Notes under the pieces: generated by a model
The model's input: the letters and a program-made list of their open reading frames with translations, nothing else
Databases searched by the model: none
What the model was told of the DNA's origin: nothing
From: PNAI01 sp035501735
Lineage (GTDB): Bacteria > Pseudomonadota > Alphaproteobacteria > Rhizobiales > Xanthobacteraceae
Direction: 5' to 3'
Assembly: GCA_035501735.1 (NCBI GenBank)
Contig: DATJVR010000086.1
Coordinates: 62,001-126,000, forward strand
Length of the DNA: 64,000 nt
Shown here: piece after piece, positions 40,684 to 48,931 of the stretch
Numbering within the stretch: the first letter of the stretch is position 1
Layout of the letters: each line of letters starts with the position of its first letter
Translations under genes and position numbers: made by a program

Positions 40684-41700
40684 TCAGAGTTTTTTGATGC
40701 CGGCCTGTTCGATGATGCCTTTGAACATGCCGATTTCCTTGGTCACGCGCGCCCAGGCGTCTTTGGCGCCCTTCGGCCGCACCAAGAATCCGGCCTTGTA
40801 GAGCTTGTCTTTCATCTCCGGCGTGCCGAGGATCTTGAGCGTTTCCTTCTCCAGATAGTTCACCGCCTCGGGCGGGGTCTTCGCCGGTGCGAGCAGTACG
40901 GTGTCGGTGGCAAACACGAAGTCCTTGTAGCCGGCCTCCCCCATGGTCGGAACGTCCGGCATGTCGGGCCAGCGCGTTTCGCCGGTGACCGCTAGGCAGC
41001 GCAGCATGCCGGCCTTGATGTGCGGAGCCGCCGGCGGCAGCGACCCGGAACTCAATTGCGCAGTGCCGCTGAGCAGCGCTTGAATCGCGTCGCCGCCGCC
41101 CTTGAACACGACGTCCTCGAGCTTGGGGAGTTTTTCGCGCAGTTTGAGAACCTCGAGCTGAAGCTGCGGTGTGGTGCCGATCGGCGGCGTCGCGCAGTTG
41201 AACTTGTCCGGATTGGCCCTGGCGAGCGCGACGAATTCCTTCATCGTCTTCGCCGGCAGATCGGACTTGACCACAAAAGTGTTGGGAGAGGTCGCCAGCT
41301 CGCTGACGCCAACGAAGTCCTTCAGCGGATCATAGGGGATCTTGTTGTAAAGGGTGGCATTGACCGAATAGGCGTTGGTCGCGAGCAGGATCGTGTAGCC
41401 GTCGCCGGCCGATTGCGCGACATTTCCCATTCCGATATTGCCGCCCGCCCCGCCGATATTCTCAATGATGAAAGTTTTTCCGGTCGATTGCTGAAGCGCC
41501 GCTGTGATCATGCGGCCGACGATGTCTGACGGGCCGCCCGGCGTATTGGCCACCACGACCTTCACCGGCCGGTCCGGATAGGCGGCATAGGCCGAGCGAA
41601 TGCTCAGGAAGGCCGGCGCCGCTGCGCCGGCCGCGATCGCGCCGGCGCCCTTGATGATGTTGCGTCGTGACAGTGCAGAATGTGCCGTGAATTTTTTCAT
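40684..41700 (-). CDS. Bug-type (TctC/TTT) periplasmic receptor, paralogue C
   Basis: 338 residues from ATG 41700 (GGTGGGG upstream). A Tat-like signal (LSRRNIIKGAGAIAAGAAAPAFL) precedes the mature AYPDRPVKVVVANTPGGPSDIVGR. Other family blocks are IENIGGAGGNIGMGN near residue 85 and DGYTILLATNAYSVNA near 105. It lies 130 bases behind two tandem ABC permeases on the same strand and 217 bases ahead of the soxC-like gene. As with the other Bug receptors, no TctAB genes adjoin. A Tat rather than Sec signal is a difference from paralogues A and B. Confidence 0.9.
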   Translation of the reverse strand: MKKFTAHSALSRRNIIKGAGAIAAGAAAPAFLSIRSAYAAYPDRPVKVVVANTPGGPSDIVGRMITAALQQSTGKTFIIENIGGAGGNIGMGNVAQSAGDGYTILLATNAYSVNATLYNKIPYDPLKDFVGVSELATSPNTFVVKSDLPAKTMKEFVALARANPDKFNCATPPIGTTPQLQLEVLKLREKLPKLEDVVFKGGGDAIQALLSGTAQLSSGSLPPAAPHIKAGMLRCLAVTGETRWPDMPDVPTMGEAGYKDFVFATDTVLLAPAKTPPEAVNYLEKETLKILGTPEMKDKLYKAGFLVRPKGAKDAWARVTKEIGMFKGIIEQAGIKKL

Positions 41701-41830
41701 CGCCCCACCGAAATTTTTCGACATCGCATTGGCATTGGCGCCTGTGACAACAGCGAGAATAAGCTTCCGCGACCACTGTCGCAATGGCGATGCGTCACAG
41801 TTTCGCAGCCAGCGCCGATGACAAACCTGT

Positions 41831-42646
41831 TCAACTCTTCGCCGACCGCACCATGCCCCAGCGTTGCACGGTTGCCTTTTCGATCGAGCCGAACACCAGC
41901 CGTTCGAACACGAATCCGATTCCCCCGATCACCGCAAGCGAGGCGAGCATCAGATCCGCGTTCAAAAATTCCTTGGCGTCGAAGATCACCCAGCCCAATC
42001 CCCAGTCCGACGCAGCGAGGAATTCCGCCCCGATCACGGCAATCCAAGCGCGCAAAAACGCCTGCCGTACGCCGGTGATGATGAAGGGCGAAGCGCCCGG
42101 CACGATCACTTTCCAGAACAGCGCATGCTCATCGGCGCCCATCGCGCCGGCCGCGCGCAGCCACAGCGGGTTGACCGCGCGCACGCCCGACCAGGTATTG
42201 AGCAGCATCGGAAACAGCGCCGCATAGAACACGACCAGGATCGCCACTGTATTGCCGAGCCCGAACCACAGGATGAACACCGGCACCCAGGCGAGCGACG
42301 GGATCGGCATCAGCGCGCTTGCCAGCGGCAGCACGAAATTCTCCACCAGCTTGAAGCGCCCCATCAAAATCCCGAGCGGCAATCCGACCACCACAGCGAG
42401 CGCCATTCCCACCAGCACGCGATAGAGCGTGGCGGCCGCGTGCCAGAGCATGGTGCCATCGACCAGCGCGTCGATCAGCGTGCGCCCGACCTTGGGCAGC
42501 GTCGGCATCAGCACTGGCGGGAAGTAGCCCGTGCGTGCAATCACCTCATACAGCAACGCTGCGCACACGAGTGTGATGGTCGCGCGCACGGCCGATCGCG
42601 TGCGGTCGCGCGTCCCTTTCGTGCCGGGCAGGTCGATTGCCGTCAT
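41831..42646 (-). CDS. ABC transporter permease, NitT/TauT type, second of a tandem pair
   Basis: 271 residues with about six membrane helices. Family segments: PTLPKVGRTLIDALVDG near residue 50, PIPSLAWVPVFILWFGLGNT near 110, the EAA-like loop LRAAGAMGADEHALFWKVIVPGASP near 165 and RAWIAVIGAEFLAASDWGLGW near 195. The start overlaps the stop of the upstream permease by four bases (ATGA). The two are paralogues and may form a heterodimeric channel, unlike the homodimer usual for this class. No ATPase or binding protein adjoins; candidates are at 34457-36264. Confidence 0.92.
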   Translation of the reverse strand: MTAIDLPGTKGTRDRTRSAVRATITLVCAALLYEVIARTGYFPPVLMPTLPKVGRTLIDALVDGTMLWHAAATLYRVLVGMALAVVVGLPLGILMGRFKLVENFVLPLASALMPIPSLAWVPVFILWFGLGNTVAILVVFYAALFPMLLNTWSGVRAVNPLWLRAAGAMGADEHALFWKVIVPGASPFIITGVRQAFLRAWIAVIGAEFLAASDWGLGWVIFDAKEFLNADLMLASLAVIGGIGFVFERLVFGSIEKATVQRWGMVRSAKS

Positions 42647-43473
42647 GACGCGATCATCCCCCAGCGCACGACCGTGAATTTTTCCAGCCGCTGGAACACC
42701 AATTTCTCCAAGCTAAGCCCGAGCACTCCGATGACTACGACGCCGGCCAGCATCACGTCGGTATTGAGAAATTCGCGCGCGCCGAAAATCATCCAGCCGA
42801 GCCCCCACGGCACCGCTGCGAGCATTTCGATGCCGACCAGAATGCGCCACGCTTGCGCGAGCCCAAGTCGAAGCCCGGTCAGGATATAGGGCAGGGCGCC
42901 AGGCAGGATCACCTTGACGAACAGCCGCCGGTCGTCTGCGCCCATGGCCTGGGCCGATCGCACCCAGATCTCCTTCACCGCCTTCACGCCGGTCCAGGTG
43001 TTGAAGATGACCGGGAAAGCCGAGACGAATCCGACCAGCAGCACCGCGGATTTGTTACCGAGCCCGAACCACAGAAGGAACAGCGGCGCATAGGCGAGAC
43101 CGGGGATCGGCGCGCCGATGCTCACCAGCGGCAGGATGATGTCCTCGGCGCGCCGCCAGCGTCCCATGGCGATGCCCAGCACCACCCCGACGATCGCGGC
43201 GAGGGCAAACCCGAACAGCAAGCGGATGATGGTGTCGAGCGCGTGGTGCGGCAGAATGCCGGCAATGGTAAGTCGCACGAAAGTCGCGGCCACGTCTTCC
43301 AGCGTTGGAAACAGCCGAGGCGGAAACACGCCGGCGCGCGCCGTGATCTCCCACAGCCCGAACACCACGACGAACGGAACGAGGTTGCGCAGCACGATCC
43401 GCCAGCGCGCATTTTCCGGTGCGGTCGGCGATGAGGCGGCGAGCGCGCCCGGGTTTGCGACAACGTCGGACAT
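42643..43473 (-). CDS. ABC transporter permease, NitT/TauT type, first of a tandem pair
   Basis: 276 residues from ATG 43473 (AAGGATCGAG upstream); an extension to 43590 lacks support. Family segments: FPTLEDVAATFVRLT near residue 55, PIPGLAYAPLFLLWFGLGNKSA near 125, VRSAQAMGADDRRLFVKVILPGALP near 175 and AWRILVGIEMLAAVPWGLGWMIFG near 210. It is homologous to, and coupled with, the permease at 41831. It is divergent from the MetE-like gene at 43635, sharing about 160 bases of upstream DNA. Confidence 0.92.
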   Translation of the reverse strand: MSDVVANPGALAASSPTAPENARWRIVLRNLVPFVVVFGLWEITARAGVFPPRLFPTLEDVAATFVRLTIAGILPHHALDTIIRLLFGFALAAIVGVVLGIAMGRWRRAEDIILPLVSIGAPIPGLAYAPLFLLWFGLGNKSAVLLVGFVSAFPVIFNTWTGVKAVKEIWVRSAQAMGADDRRLFVKVILPGALPYILTGLRLGLAQAWRILVGIEMLAAVPWGLGWMIFGAREFLNTDVMLAGVVVIGVLGLSLEKLVFQRLEKFTVVRWGMIAS

Positions 43474-43634
43474 CTCGATCCTTGCGGTGGGCAAGAATGG
43501 GCAGAATAGAGTGATCCGCCTTCGCCCCACAAGACAAACCTGCCATGCGGGCAGAAGGCTGGCGCGGATTTGATTCATGTTGCCGCGCACCCGCCTGCGA
43601 CGTTAAGAACATCGGCAAAACGGGGAGGACTCAA

Positions 43635-44819
43635 ATGTATCGTGCGACCAAAGACATCATTTTGCCGACGACCATCACCGGCTCGCTGCCGCGCCCGAGC
43701 TGGTACACGGAAAATCTCGGCACGCGCCATTTCCTCGAAGCGATGGTCAGCCGACGCTTCCGCGAACAGTACGAAGACGCCATCACGTGCTTCATCCGCG
43801 ATCAGGAGCTGGCCGGCCTCGATATCGTCACCGACGGCGATGCCCATTTCGACGACGATGTCGGCGGGCAAAGCTGGACCGCCTATCCGCCGAACCACAT
43901 GACCGGCCTCACCGTCGGCCATCCGGTGCCGACGCCGGCCGGCCGCGGCGGCCTGTGGTTTCCGCGCGGGCATATTCTGCATGACTATCTGGAATCGCGC
44001 GTGATGCCGGTGGTCACCGGCCCGATCGGCCGCGGCAACCTGCAATACACCGCGATGTGGAAGGCGGCGCAGCGCATCACCGAGAAGCCGGTGAAATGGG
44101 GTTCGGTCTCGGCGGAAATCGTCGCCTTCGCCTTGCAGGACCGCCACTACAAGAGCGTGCCCGACCGCATGTTCGCCATCGCCGACGCCTTCAACGAGGA
44201 ATATCACGAACTCGCCAACGCCGGCTGTCCCGTCATTCAAATCGAAGAGCCGCAGATCCATCTGCTCGCGGTGCGCAACATTGTTGATGCCGTCATCAAT
44301 CCCAAGCTGATGGTCGAAGTGTTCAACCGCACCGTCAAAGGCCTGCGCGCCAAGACGGAAATCTGGGCGCACTCCTGCTGGGGCAATCCGTCGGCGCAAC
44401 GCATGTTCGGCACCGTGCAGACCTACAAGCCCGCGCTCGAGGCCTACAACACGGTCGATGCCGACGTGATCACGTTCGAGTCGTCGGCCTCCGGCGGCAT
44501 CGATCTCGAAGCCATCGGCAAGACCATCACCAACAAGAAAATCTGCATCGGCGTGATCGACCATCACACGCTGCAGGTCGAGCGGGCGGAGGACGTCGCG
44601 GCTTCCATCCGTGCCGCGCTCAAGCACATTCCGGCCGAGCGCCTGGTGATCTCCACCGACTGCGGCATGGGCCGCGAAGGCATGAGCCGCCGCCACGCTT
44701 TCTATAAGGCCGTGGCGATCACGCTCGGCACCAACATCGTGCGGAAAGAGCTCGGCGTGCCTGAAGCCCGCATCCCCGCAGCCGACGAGCGCTATTCGCT
44801 GGTGGTGCCGGCAAAGTGA
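43635..44819 (+). CDS. Cobalamin-independent methionine synthase (MetE C-terminal) family protein
   Basis: 394 residues from ATG 43635, with GGGGAGG nine bases upstream. Only the catalytic half of MetE is present. The zinc ligands appear intact: His and Cys in WAHSCWGN near residue 240, Glu in TFESSASGG near 278 and Cys in STDCGMGREG near 340. The N-terminal TTITGSLPRP and GLDIVTDGDAHF are family signatures. Such short forms transfer methyl groups between folate, corrinoid or other donors and thiols, or act in sulfonate/xenobiotic C1 metabolism. The methyl donor is unknown; a metF-like gene is at 25212. Confidence 0.88.
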   Translation: MYRATKDIILPTTITGSLPRPSWYTENLGTRHFLEAMVSRRFREQYEDAITCFIRDQELAGLDIVTDGDAHFDDDVGGQSWTAYPPNHMTGLTVGHPVPTPAGRGGLWFPRGHILHDYLESRVMPVVTGPIGRGNLQYTAMWKAAQRITEKPVKWGSVSAEIVAFALQDRHYKSVPDRMFAIADAFNEEYHELANAGCPVIQIEEPQIHLLAVRNIVDAVINPKLMVEVFNRTVKGLRAKTEIWAHSCWGNPSAQRMFGTVQTYKPALEAYNTVDADVITFESSASGGIDLEAIGKTITNKKICIGVIDHHTLQVERAEDVAASIRAALKHIPAERLVISTDCGMGREGMSRRHAFYKAVAITLGTNIVRKELGVPEARIPAADERYSLVVPAK

Positions 44820-44829
44820 CCGCGCAGCG

Positions 44830-44930
44830 GTCATCACCGGGCCGCGCCGAAGGCGTGAGTCCCGGTGATCCCGATGAGGTTGGCATCGTGCTCGCCTAAG
44901 CGAGATGGCCGGGACAAGCCCGGCCATGAC
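44830..44930. repeat. Composite intergenic inverted repeats
   Basis: Two hairpins lie side by side after the MetE-like gene: ATCACCGGG ... CCCGGTGAT (44832 onward) and the perfect ATGGCCGGG-ACAAG-CCCGGCCAT at 44905-44927. Both are types scattered widely in Bradyrhizobium-like genomes and could serve as transcript ends. Confidence 0.75.
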
Positions 44931-44961
44931 AATCCGGTGGGTCTTTGCATAAGATCACACC

Positions 44962-46326
44962 ATGAACCTCTCCTCCCTCTTGCTCGAACGCGAAGCTGCC
45001 GGCAAACCGGTCACCGTCGGCCTGATCGGCGCGGGAAAATTCGGCACCATGTTCCTCGCCCAGGCGCGCCTGACGCGCGGCCTGCATGTGGTCGCCGTCG
45101 CCGATCTCAATGTCGCGCGCGCGCGGAGCCAGTTGCAGAGCGCCGGTTGGCCGGCCGCGCAATATGTTGCGTCGTCGTTCGGCGACGCGCTGACGCGACG
45201 CACCACGCATGTGACGCCCGACGCCGAAGCGCTGATCGCGTTTCCGGACATCGAGGTCATCGTCGAGGCGACCGGCATCCCGGAGGCCGGCATCAGGCAC
45301 GCGCTCAAGACCATCGCGCACGGCAAGCATATCGTCATGGTCAATGTCGAGGCGGATGCGCTCGCCGGCCCCTTGCTTGCGCGCAAGGCCAAAGCGGCGG
45401 GCGTGGTCTACAGCCTCGCCTGGGGCGACCAGCCGGCGCTGATCTGCGAGCACGTCGACTGGGCGCGCGCGGCCGGCTTCAAGGTGATCGCCGCCGGCAA
45501 GGGCACGCGCTACGAGCCGCACTACCACCAATCCAATCCCGACAACGTCTGGGATATTCTCGACAAGTACCTGAACATCACCGACCGCCAATCGATCAAT
45601 CCGAAAATGTTCAACAGTTTTGTCGACGGCACCAAGTCCGGCATCGAGATGACGGCGGTATGCAACGCCACCGGGTTGGTGCCGCAAAGCGAGGGCCTGA
45701 GCTTCCCGCCCGCGACCCGCTTTGAGCTTGCCGATGTGTGCAAGCCGAAAAACGCCGGCGGCGTGCTGGAAAAGGAGGGCGTCACGGAAGTCACATCCTC
45801 CGTCTACCGCGACGGCCGCGACGTGCCGCATCATCTCGCGCTCGGCACCTATGTGGTGTTCGAGGGCGAGACCGAATACGCCCGCCGCTGCTTCAAGGAA
45901 TACGCCATGCTGCCGGACAAGAGCGGGCGCTATGCCGCGCTCTACCGGCCGATCCACATGATCGGGCTCGAGCTCGGCATTTCGGTCGCGAGCGCCGCGC
46001 TGCGCAAGGAGCCGACCGGCGCGCCCTCGGGTTTCCGCTCCGACGTCGTCGCCACCGCCAAGAAGAATCTCAAAGCCGGCGAGATGCTCGACGGCGAAGG
46101 CGGCTTCTGCGTCTGGGGCAAGCAGACGCCGGCGCAAGTATCGCTCGATGCAGGCTATCTGCCGCTCGGGCTTGCCCAGAACGTCAAGCTCAAACGCGAC
46201 ATCAAGAGCGGCGAATGCCTGAAATGGTCCGATGTCGCCTACGATCCGAACGACAGCGCCGTCACAGTGCGTCGCGAGATGGAGGCTGCCTTCGGCCGGC
46301 AGAATGTCGCGGTCGCCCTCACGTGA
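44962..46326 (+). CDS. NAD(P)-binding homoserine-dehydrogenase-like protein with C-terminal SAF domain
   Basis: 454 residues. The Rossmann motif is GLIGAGKFGTMF near residue 20, followed by ATGIPEAGIRHAL near 105 and HGKHIVMVNVEADAL near 120. The segment SLAWGDQPALICEHVDWARAAGFKVIAAGKG (residues ~150-180) is characteristic of this homoserine-dehydrogenase-like group. From about residue 375 a SAF domain is seen (LGLAQNVKLKRDIKSGECLKWSDV), as in sialic acid synthase and altronate dehydratase. Relatives have been linked to sugar-acid or C4-precursor metabolism; the reaction here is unknown. It closes the catabolic block before the low-G+C region. Confidence 0.85.
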   Translation: MNLSSLLLEREAAGKPVTVGLIGAGKFGTMFLAQARLTRGLHVVAVADLNVARARSQLQSAGWPAAQYVASSFGDALTRRTTHVTPDAEALIAFPDIEVIVEATGIPEAGIRHALKTIAHGKHIVMVNVEADALAGPLLARKAKAAGVVYSLAWGDQPALICEHVDWARAAGFKVIAAGKGTRYEPHYHQSNPDNVWDILDKYLNITDRQSINPKMFNSFVDGTKSGIEMTAVCNATGLVPQSEGLSFPPATRFELADVCKPKNAGGVLEKEGVTEVTSSVYRDGRDVPHHLALGTYVVFEGETEYARRCFKEYAMLPDKSGRYAALYRPIHMIGLELGISVASAALRKEPTGAPSGFRSDVVATAKKNLKAGEMLDGEGGFCVWGKQTPAQVSLDAGYLPLGLAQNVKLKRDIKSGECLKWSDVAYDPNDSAVTVRREMEAAFGRQNVAVALT

Positions 46327-46445
46327 GCGTGATGGCCGCTCTGCCTTATCATCCGGCACTGCCGCCGTCACGCACGCACCGGCAAGCAGTACCGGGTACT
46401 CAACGGCTTCATGATCGGTAATGTAATTGTAGTCCGAAGGCCGGA

Positions 46446-47279
46446 TTATTTCAGAGCGTCCCGCAATCTCATGACCTGTCGAGCGAACGGCACAAAAAGT
46501 TGAAGCGATATGAAAGCTTGGTCGCGTGTCGGCGGCTTGGCACCCGTTGGATTGCCCGCATCGTTTCGAGCGATACGCAACACAGATTGGATCGCGCTCA
46601 AGTTCGTATCCAGGTCTTCGGTGGCGGCCTTTGGCAATGACGCCACGATTGGCTTTAACAGGTCGTGAAATTTGGTGATCTTCTCGCGGATGAATTTGAG
46701 CTTTTGAACGGGTGCAAACCGCACCCCATGCGTCGAATTCGCGCAGGCAACATCAATAAGCCGCAAGAATTCAGCTTCGGCCGCCACGCCTAACATCACG
46801 CATGAAGAAAGCAGACAGTCGGCATAAAAGGCTGCGACCGCTTCGTCGAGATACAGCAAGGCCTCTTGCGAGATGTCGGGAACCTCGGCCTTCACCAACT
46901 TCAAAAACGAAGTCGTATCGTGAAAGCGATAAGGACTCGATGTATTCAGCACCTCTTTTCCAAACCGGCTGAGCCGCATCCAGGGCCAGCCCGGATTGTT
47001 ATCGTTGATCCCGAGCGTGATGATGCCTTGCCTGAATAAGTCCCACACAATCTCAAGAATGAGCATACGGTCATTCGGATGCAGTTGGCTCTGCGCTCCT
47101 GGGTACATCACTCCACCGGGTAAGGCCGGAGGACGATATCGCCTTGTGAGCGCACGCGCTGTCTGCTCGACCACGAGGGAAAATTGATTTACGTCGTTCG
47201 GTGAGCTAGTGCGAAAGACTTCAATCATAGTCTCGCGAATTTCTTCGTAGCTATGCTGTGGGGCGCTCCAATTGCTCAT
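46446..47279 (-). CDS. Unknown protein of the tRNA-Leu-adjacent low-G+C region (277 aa)
   Basis: 277 residues; I do not recognise the family. Residues ~70-115 look like a winged-helix segment (LEIVWDLFRQGIITLG ... MRLSRFGKEVLN). Residues ~140-170 are helical with YLDEAVAAFYADCLLSSCVMLGVAAEAE, a pattern seen in HEPN-like or DUF4145-like helical bundles, but the catalytic RxxxxH motif of HEPN RNases is not evident. The C terminus is also helical. Base composition is clearly lower in G+C than the flanking genes, and the gene is the last of three in one direction. A role in defence is possible but unproven. Confidence 0.7.
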   Translation of the reverse strand: MSNWSAPQHSYEEIRETMIEVFRTSSPNDVNQFSLVVEQTARALTRRYRPPALPGGVMYPGAQSQLHPNDRMLILEIVWDLFRQGIITLGINDNNPGWPWMRLSRFGKEVLNTSSPYRFHDTTSFLKLVKAEVPDISQEALLYLDEAVAAFYADCLLSSCVMLGVAAEAEFLRLIDVACANSTHGVRFAPVQKLKFIREKITKFHDLLKPIVASLPKAATEDLDTNLSAIQSVLRIARNDAGNPTGAKPPTRDQAFISLQLFVPFARQVMRLRDALK

Positions 47280-47289
47280 TATCGACTAC

Positions 47290-48183
47290 TCACTTGATCG
47301 CACGACCTGTCAGCACGCCAGCAAAATATTTCACGATGTCAGTAAGGGGCACTCCGCAAAAATGCAGGAAAGAAACCGCACCGCAAAAGAGGGTCGCGTT
47401 GTACGTGCGATCAATTACCTCAACGCTCTTCAAATCAAACCATTCCACGATTTTTGCCTTGATGGCATCGGCGATTTTCGCCGCCGAGCCAGCAAGAATT
47501 CTTTGCTGCTCACGGTCACTGGTCGCAGCGAGACGATTCAATGCGTCTATCAGCTTGGTGAGGCCATCCGCGAGGCTTTCCAAGAAATCGAGATACTCAG
47601 AGTCGTTCGACCCACGGTCTTTTTGCTGCTCGATCTCAGCGTTGACAGCTGCAAGCAGCGCGGCTGCTGCGTCACGGAGCGCGGCTGGTTCCTCCGAAAT
47701 TCTGTCTACGAGAACCAATCGGACGGGCCTCGATACCGTTGCCTCGGCAGAAAGAGTGTCCGCTGCTTCCGTTGCCGACATCGAAGCTGTGACTGGACTA
47801 GCCGTCTCAACCGTGCTCGTCCTCGCAGCCTCAGGCGTAGGCTCAAAAAAAACGGCGTCCGTTTCCTCGAAGCTATCGGCGAGAACCGGCGTGTTGATTA
47901 CAGTGGTAGGCGCGACTGTGGCAGGCTTCGTTCCTCCACCCCATGAGTCGCCCCACGCCGAGCTCCAAGGTCTGCGCTGCGGCGTCGGACCACCAGCGAT
48001 GGGGCCGCTTCCGATGGGACTGCCTCCAATGGCTCCGCCGTCATTTGTCGTGCGCTGTGTAGCAGGACCACCAGAGGGATTTTCCGGCATTGCGAGCAGC
48101 AAGTATGGCTTGAAATCTCGACTCTGATGGATCGCGAGAATTTGGGTCCGCTCTAGAGGCGGTCCGGTGTCGCGATGAATCAT
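47290..48183 (-). CDS. Unknown protein of the tRNA-Leu-adjacent low-G+C region (297 aa)
   Basis: 297 residues if it starts at ATG 48183, where ATGA overlaps the stop of the upstream gene; a start at 48258 would add 25 residues and a 79-base overlap. The layout is: a short N-terminal part (IHRDTGPPLERTQILAIHQ), a Gly/Thr/Pro/Ala-rich low-complexity stretch (about residues 40-130), a helical segment (ALRDAAAALLAAVNAEIEQQ ... LDFLESLADGLTKLIDALNRL) and a hydrophobic C-terminal end (LFCGAVSFLHFCGVPLTDI). No known domain is recognised. The hand-counted line 47401-47460 is 25/60 G+C, far below neighbours. Confidence 0.65.
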   Translation of the reverse strand: MIHRDTGPPLERTQILAIHQSRDFKPYLLLAMPENPSGGPATQRTTNDGGAIGGSPIGSGPIAGGPTPQRRPWSSAWGDSWGGGTKPATVAPTTVINTPVLADSFEETDAVFFEPTPEAARTSTVETASPVTASMSATEAADTLSAEATVSRPVRLVLVDRISEEPAALRDAAAALLAAVNAEIEQQKDRGSNDSEYLDFLESLADGLTKLIDALNRLAATSDREQQRILAGSAAKIADAIKAKIVEWFDLKSVEVIDRTYNATLFCGAVSFLHFCGVPLTDIVKYFAGVLTGRAIK

Positions 48184-48626
48184 CGCGGCCATTCGTTGTA
48201 TGTGTCCGAACCGCTCCGCGACGATGCGCACTGCCTGCCACAACTTATATTTTGCCATTGCGCCGGTGCCAGCGTCGAAGCACCGCCAACATCAGGCGGC
48301 GCTTGCAGTGTCACGATTTCTTCGTAGTCAAAGTCGCCGCTTCTTGAACTTCCGGCGACGTTGATCTTAATTGGAAGTTGCGCATTTACTTTGCCCGTTA
48401 CAATGTCGATCCCGTGATTTGAAATTGTGCCGTAACCCAGGCCGCCAATCGTCGCTGTGCGATCCACCATGCGGCGTTGCTCCATTCGACTTAGCAAACT
48501 TTGGAGCACGTTCTCTGCAACATCTGGAAACTGCGGCTTCAGCACCTTATCAAGGTCGGCCACGCTGTCGTGACGATGCTCGTAGAGTATTTCGAGCATC
48601 CGAGCGGTGATTTCATCATCGGTCAT
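48180..48626 (-). CDS. Unknown protein with winged-helix-like N terminus (148 aa)
   Basis: 148 residues from ATG 48626 (MTDDEITARMLEILYEHRH). The first ~75 residues have a winged-helix pattern: DEITARMLEILYEHRHDS, then ENVLQSLLSRMEQRRMV and GYGTISNHGIDIVTG, which resembles small helix-turn-helix modules that end in a beta-wing. The remainder (KVNAQLPIKINVAGSS) is unassigned. The stop overlaps the start of the next gene by four bases (ATGA), so they are coupled. It is the first gene of the three-gene unit and lies 88 bases from the 3' end of tRNA-Leu. It might be a regulator or toxin-system component; this is a guess. Confidence 0.65.
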   Translation of the reverse strand: MTDDEITARMLEILYEHRHDSVADLDKVLKPQFPDVAENVLQSLLSRMEQRRMVDRTATIGGLGYGTISNHGIDIVTGKVNAQLPIKINVAGSSRSGDFDYEEIVTLQAPPDVGGASTLAPAQWQNISCGRQCASSRSGSDTYNEWPR

Positions 48627-48714
48627 GGCGACGCCCCTCGTGCGGACACAGTGCGGACACGGCGCAGTGCTCAAAAAATCAAAGAATCTACCTGCACCGA
48701 AATCATTGAAAATA

Positions 48715-48801
48715 TGGTGCCCCTGGCCTGAGTCGAACAGGCACGATGTTGCCACCACCAGATTTTGAGTCTGGCGCGTCTACCAATTCCGCCACAGGGG
48801 C
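48715..48801 (-). tRNA. tRNA-Leu (anticodon CAA)
   Basis: Read on the minus strand from 48801: the acceptor stem GCCCCTG pairs with CAGGGGC and the encoded CCA follows at 48717-48715. The anticodon arm is CCAGA-CTCAAAA-TCTGG with anticodon CAA, and there is a long variable arm (GGTGGCAACATCGTGCC) as expected for class II leucine tRNA; the T arm is CCTGTTCGACTCAGG. Length 87 bases. The three low-G+C genes lie on its 3' side, a common integration position for mobile DNA. Confidence 0.96.
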
Positions 48802-48931
48802 ATAGCTCTAATCTGGCGTACCGACCGGATTCGGTCAACGCCCGCATGCTGCCGAATTTGCAAGGTCATAGGCTATCGACAGCCTTCGCACGCGGCGCTA
48901 TGCCGAGGCAGGAAGGGAACAAGAGCAAGCC

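Noticed and set aside
43474..43634. A riboswitch (SAM or cobalamin) upstream of the MetE-like gene
   Set aside because: The 160-base upstream stretch does not show a recognisable cobalamin box or SAM aptamer core by eye.
46446..48626. Prophage or integrative element at tRNA-Leu
   Set aside because: No integrase, excisionase, phage structural gene or att repeat was seen; only position next to the tRNA and composition suggest foreign origin.
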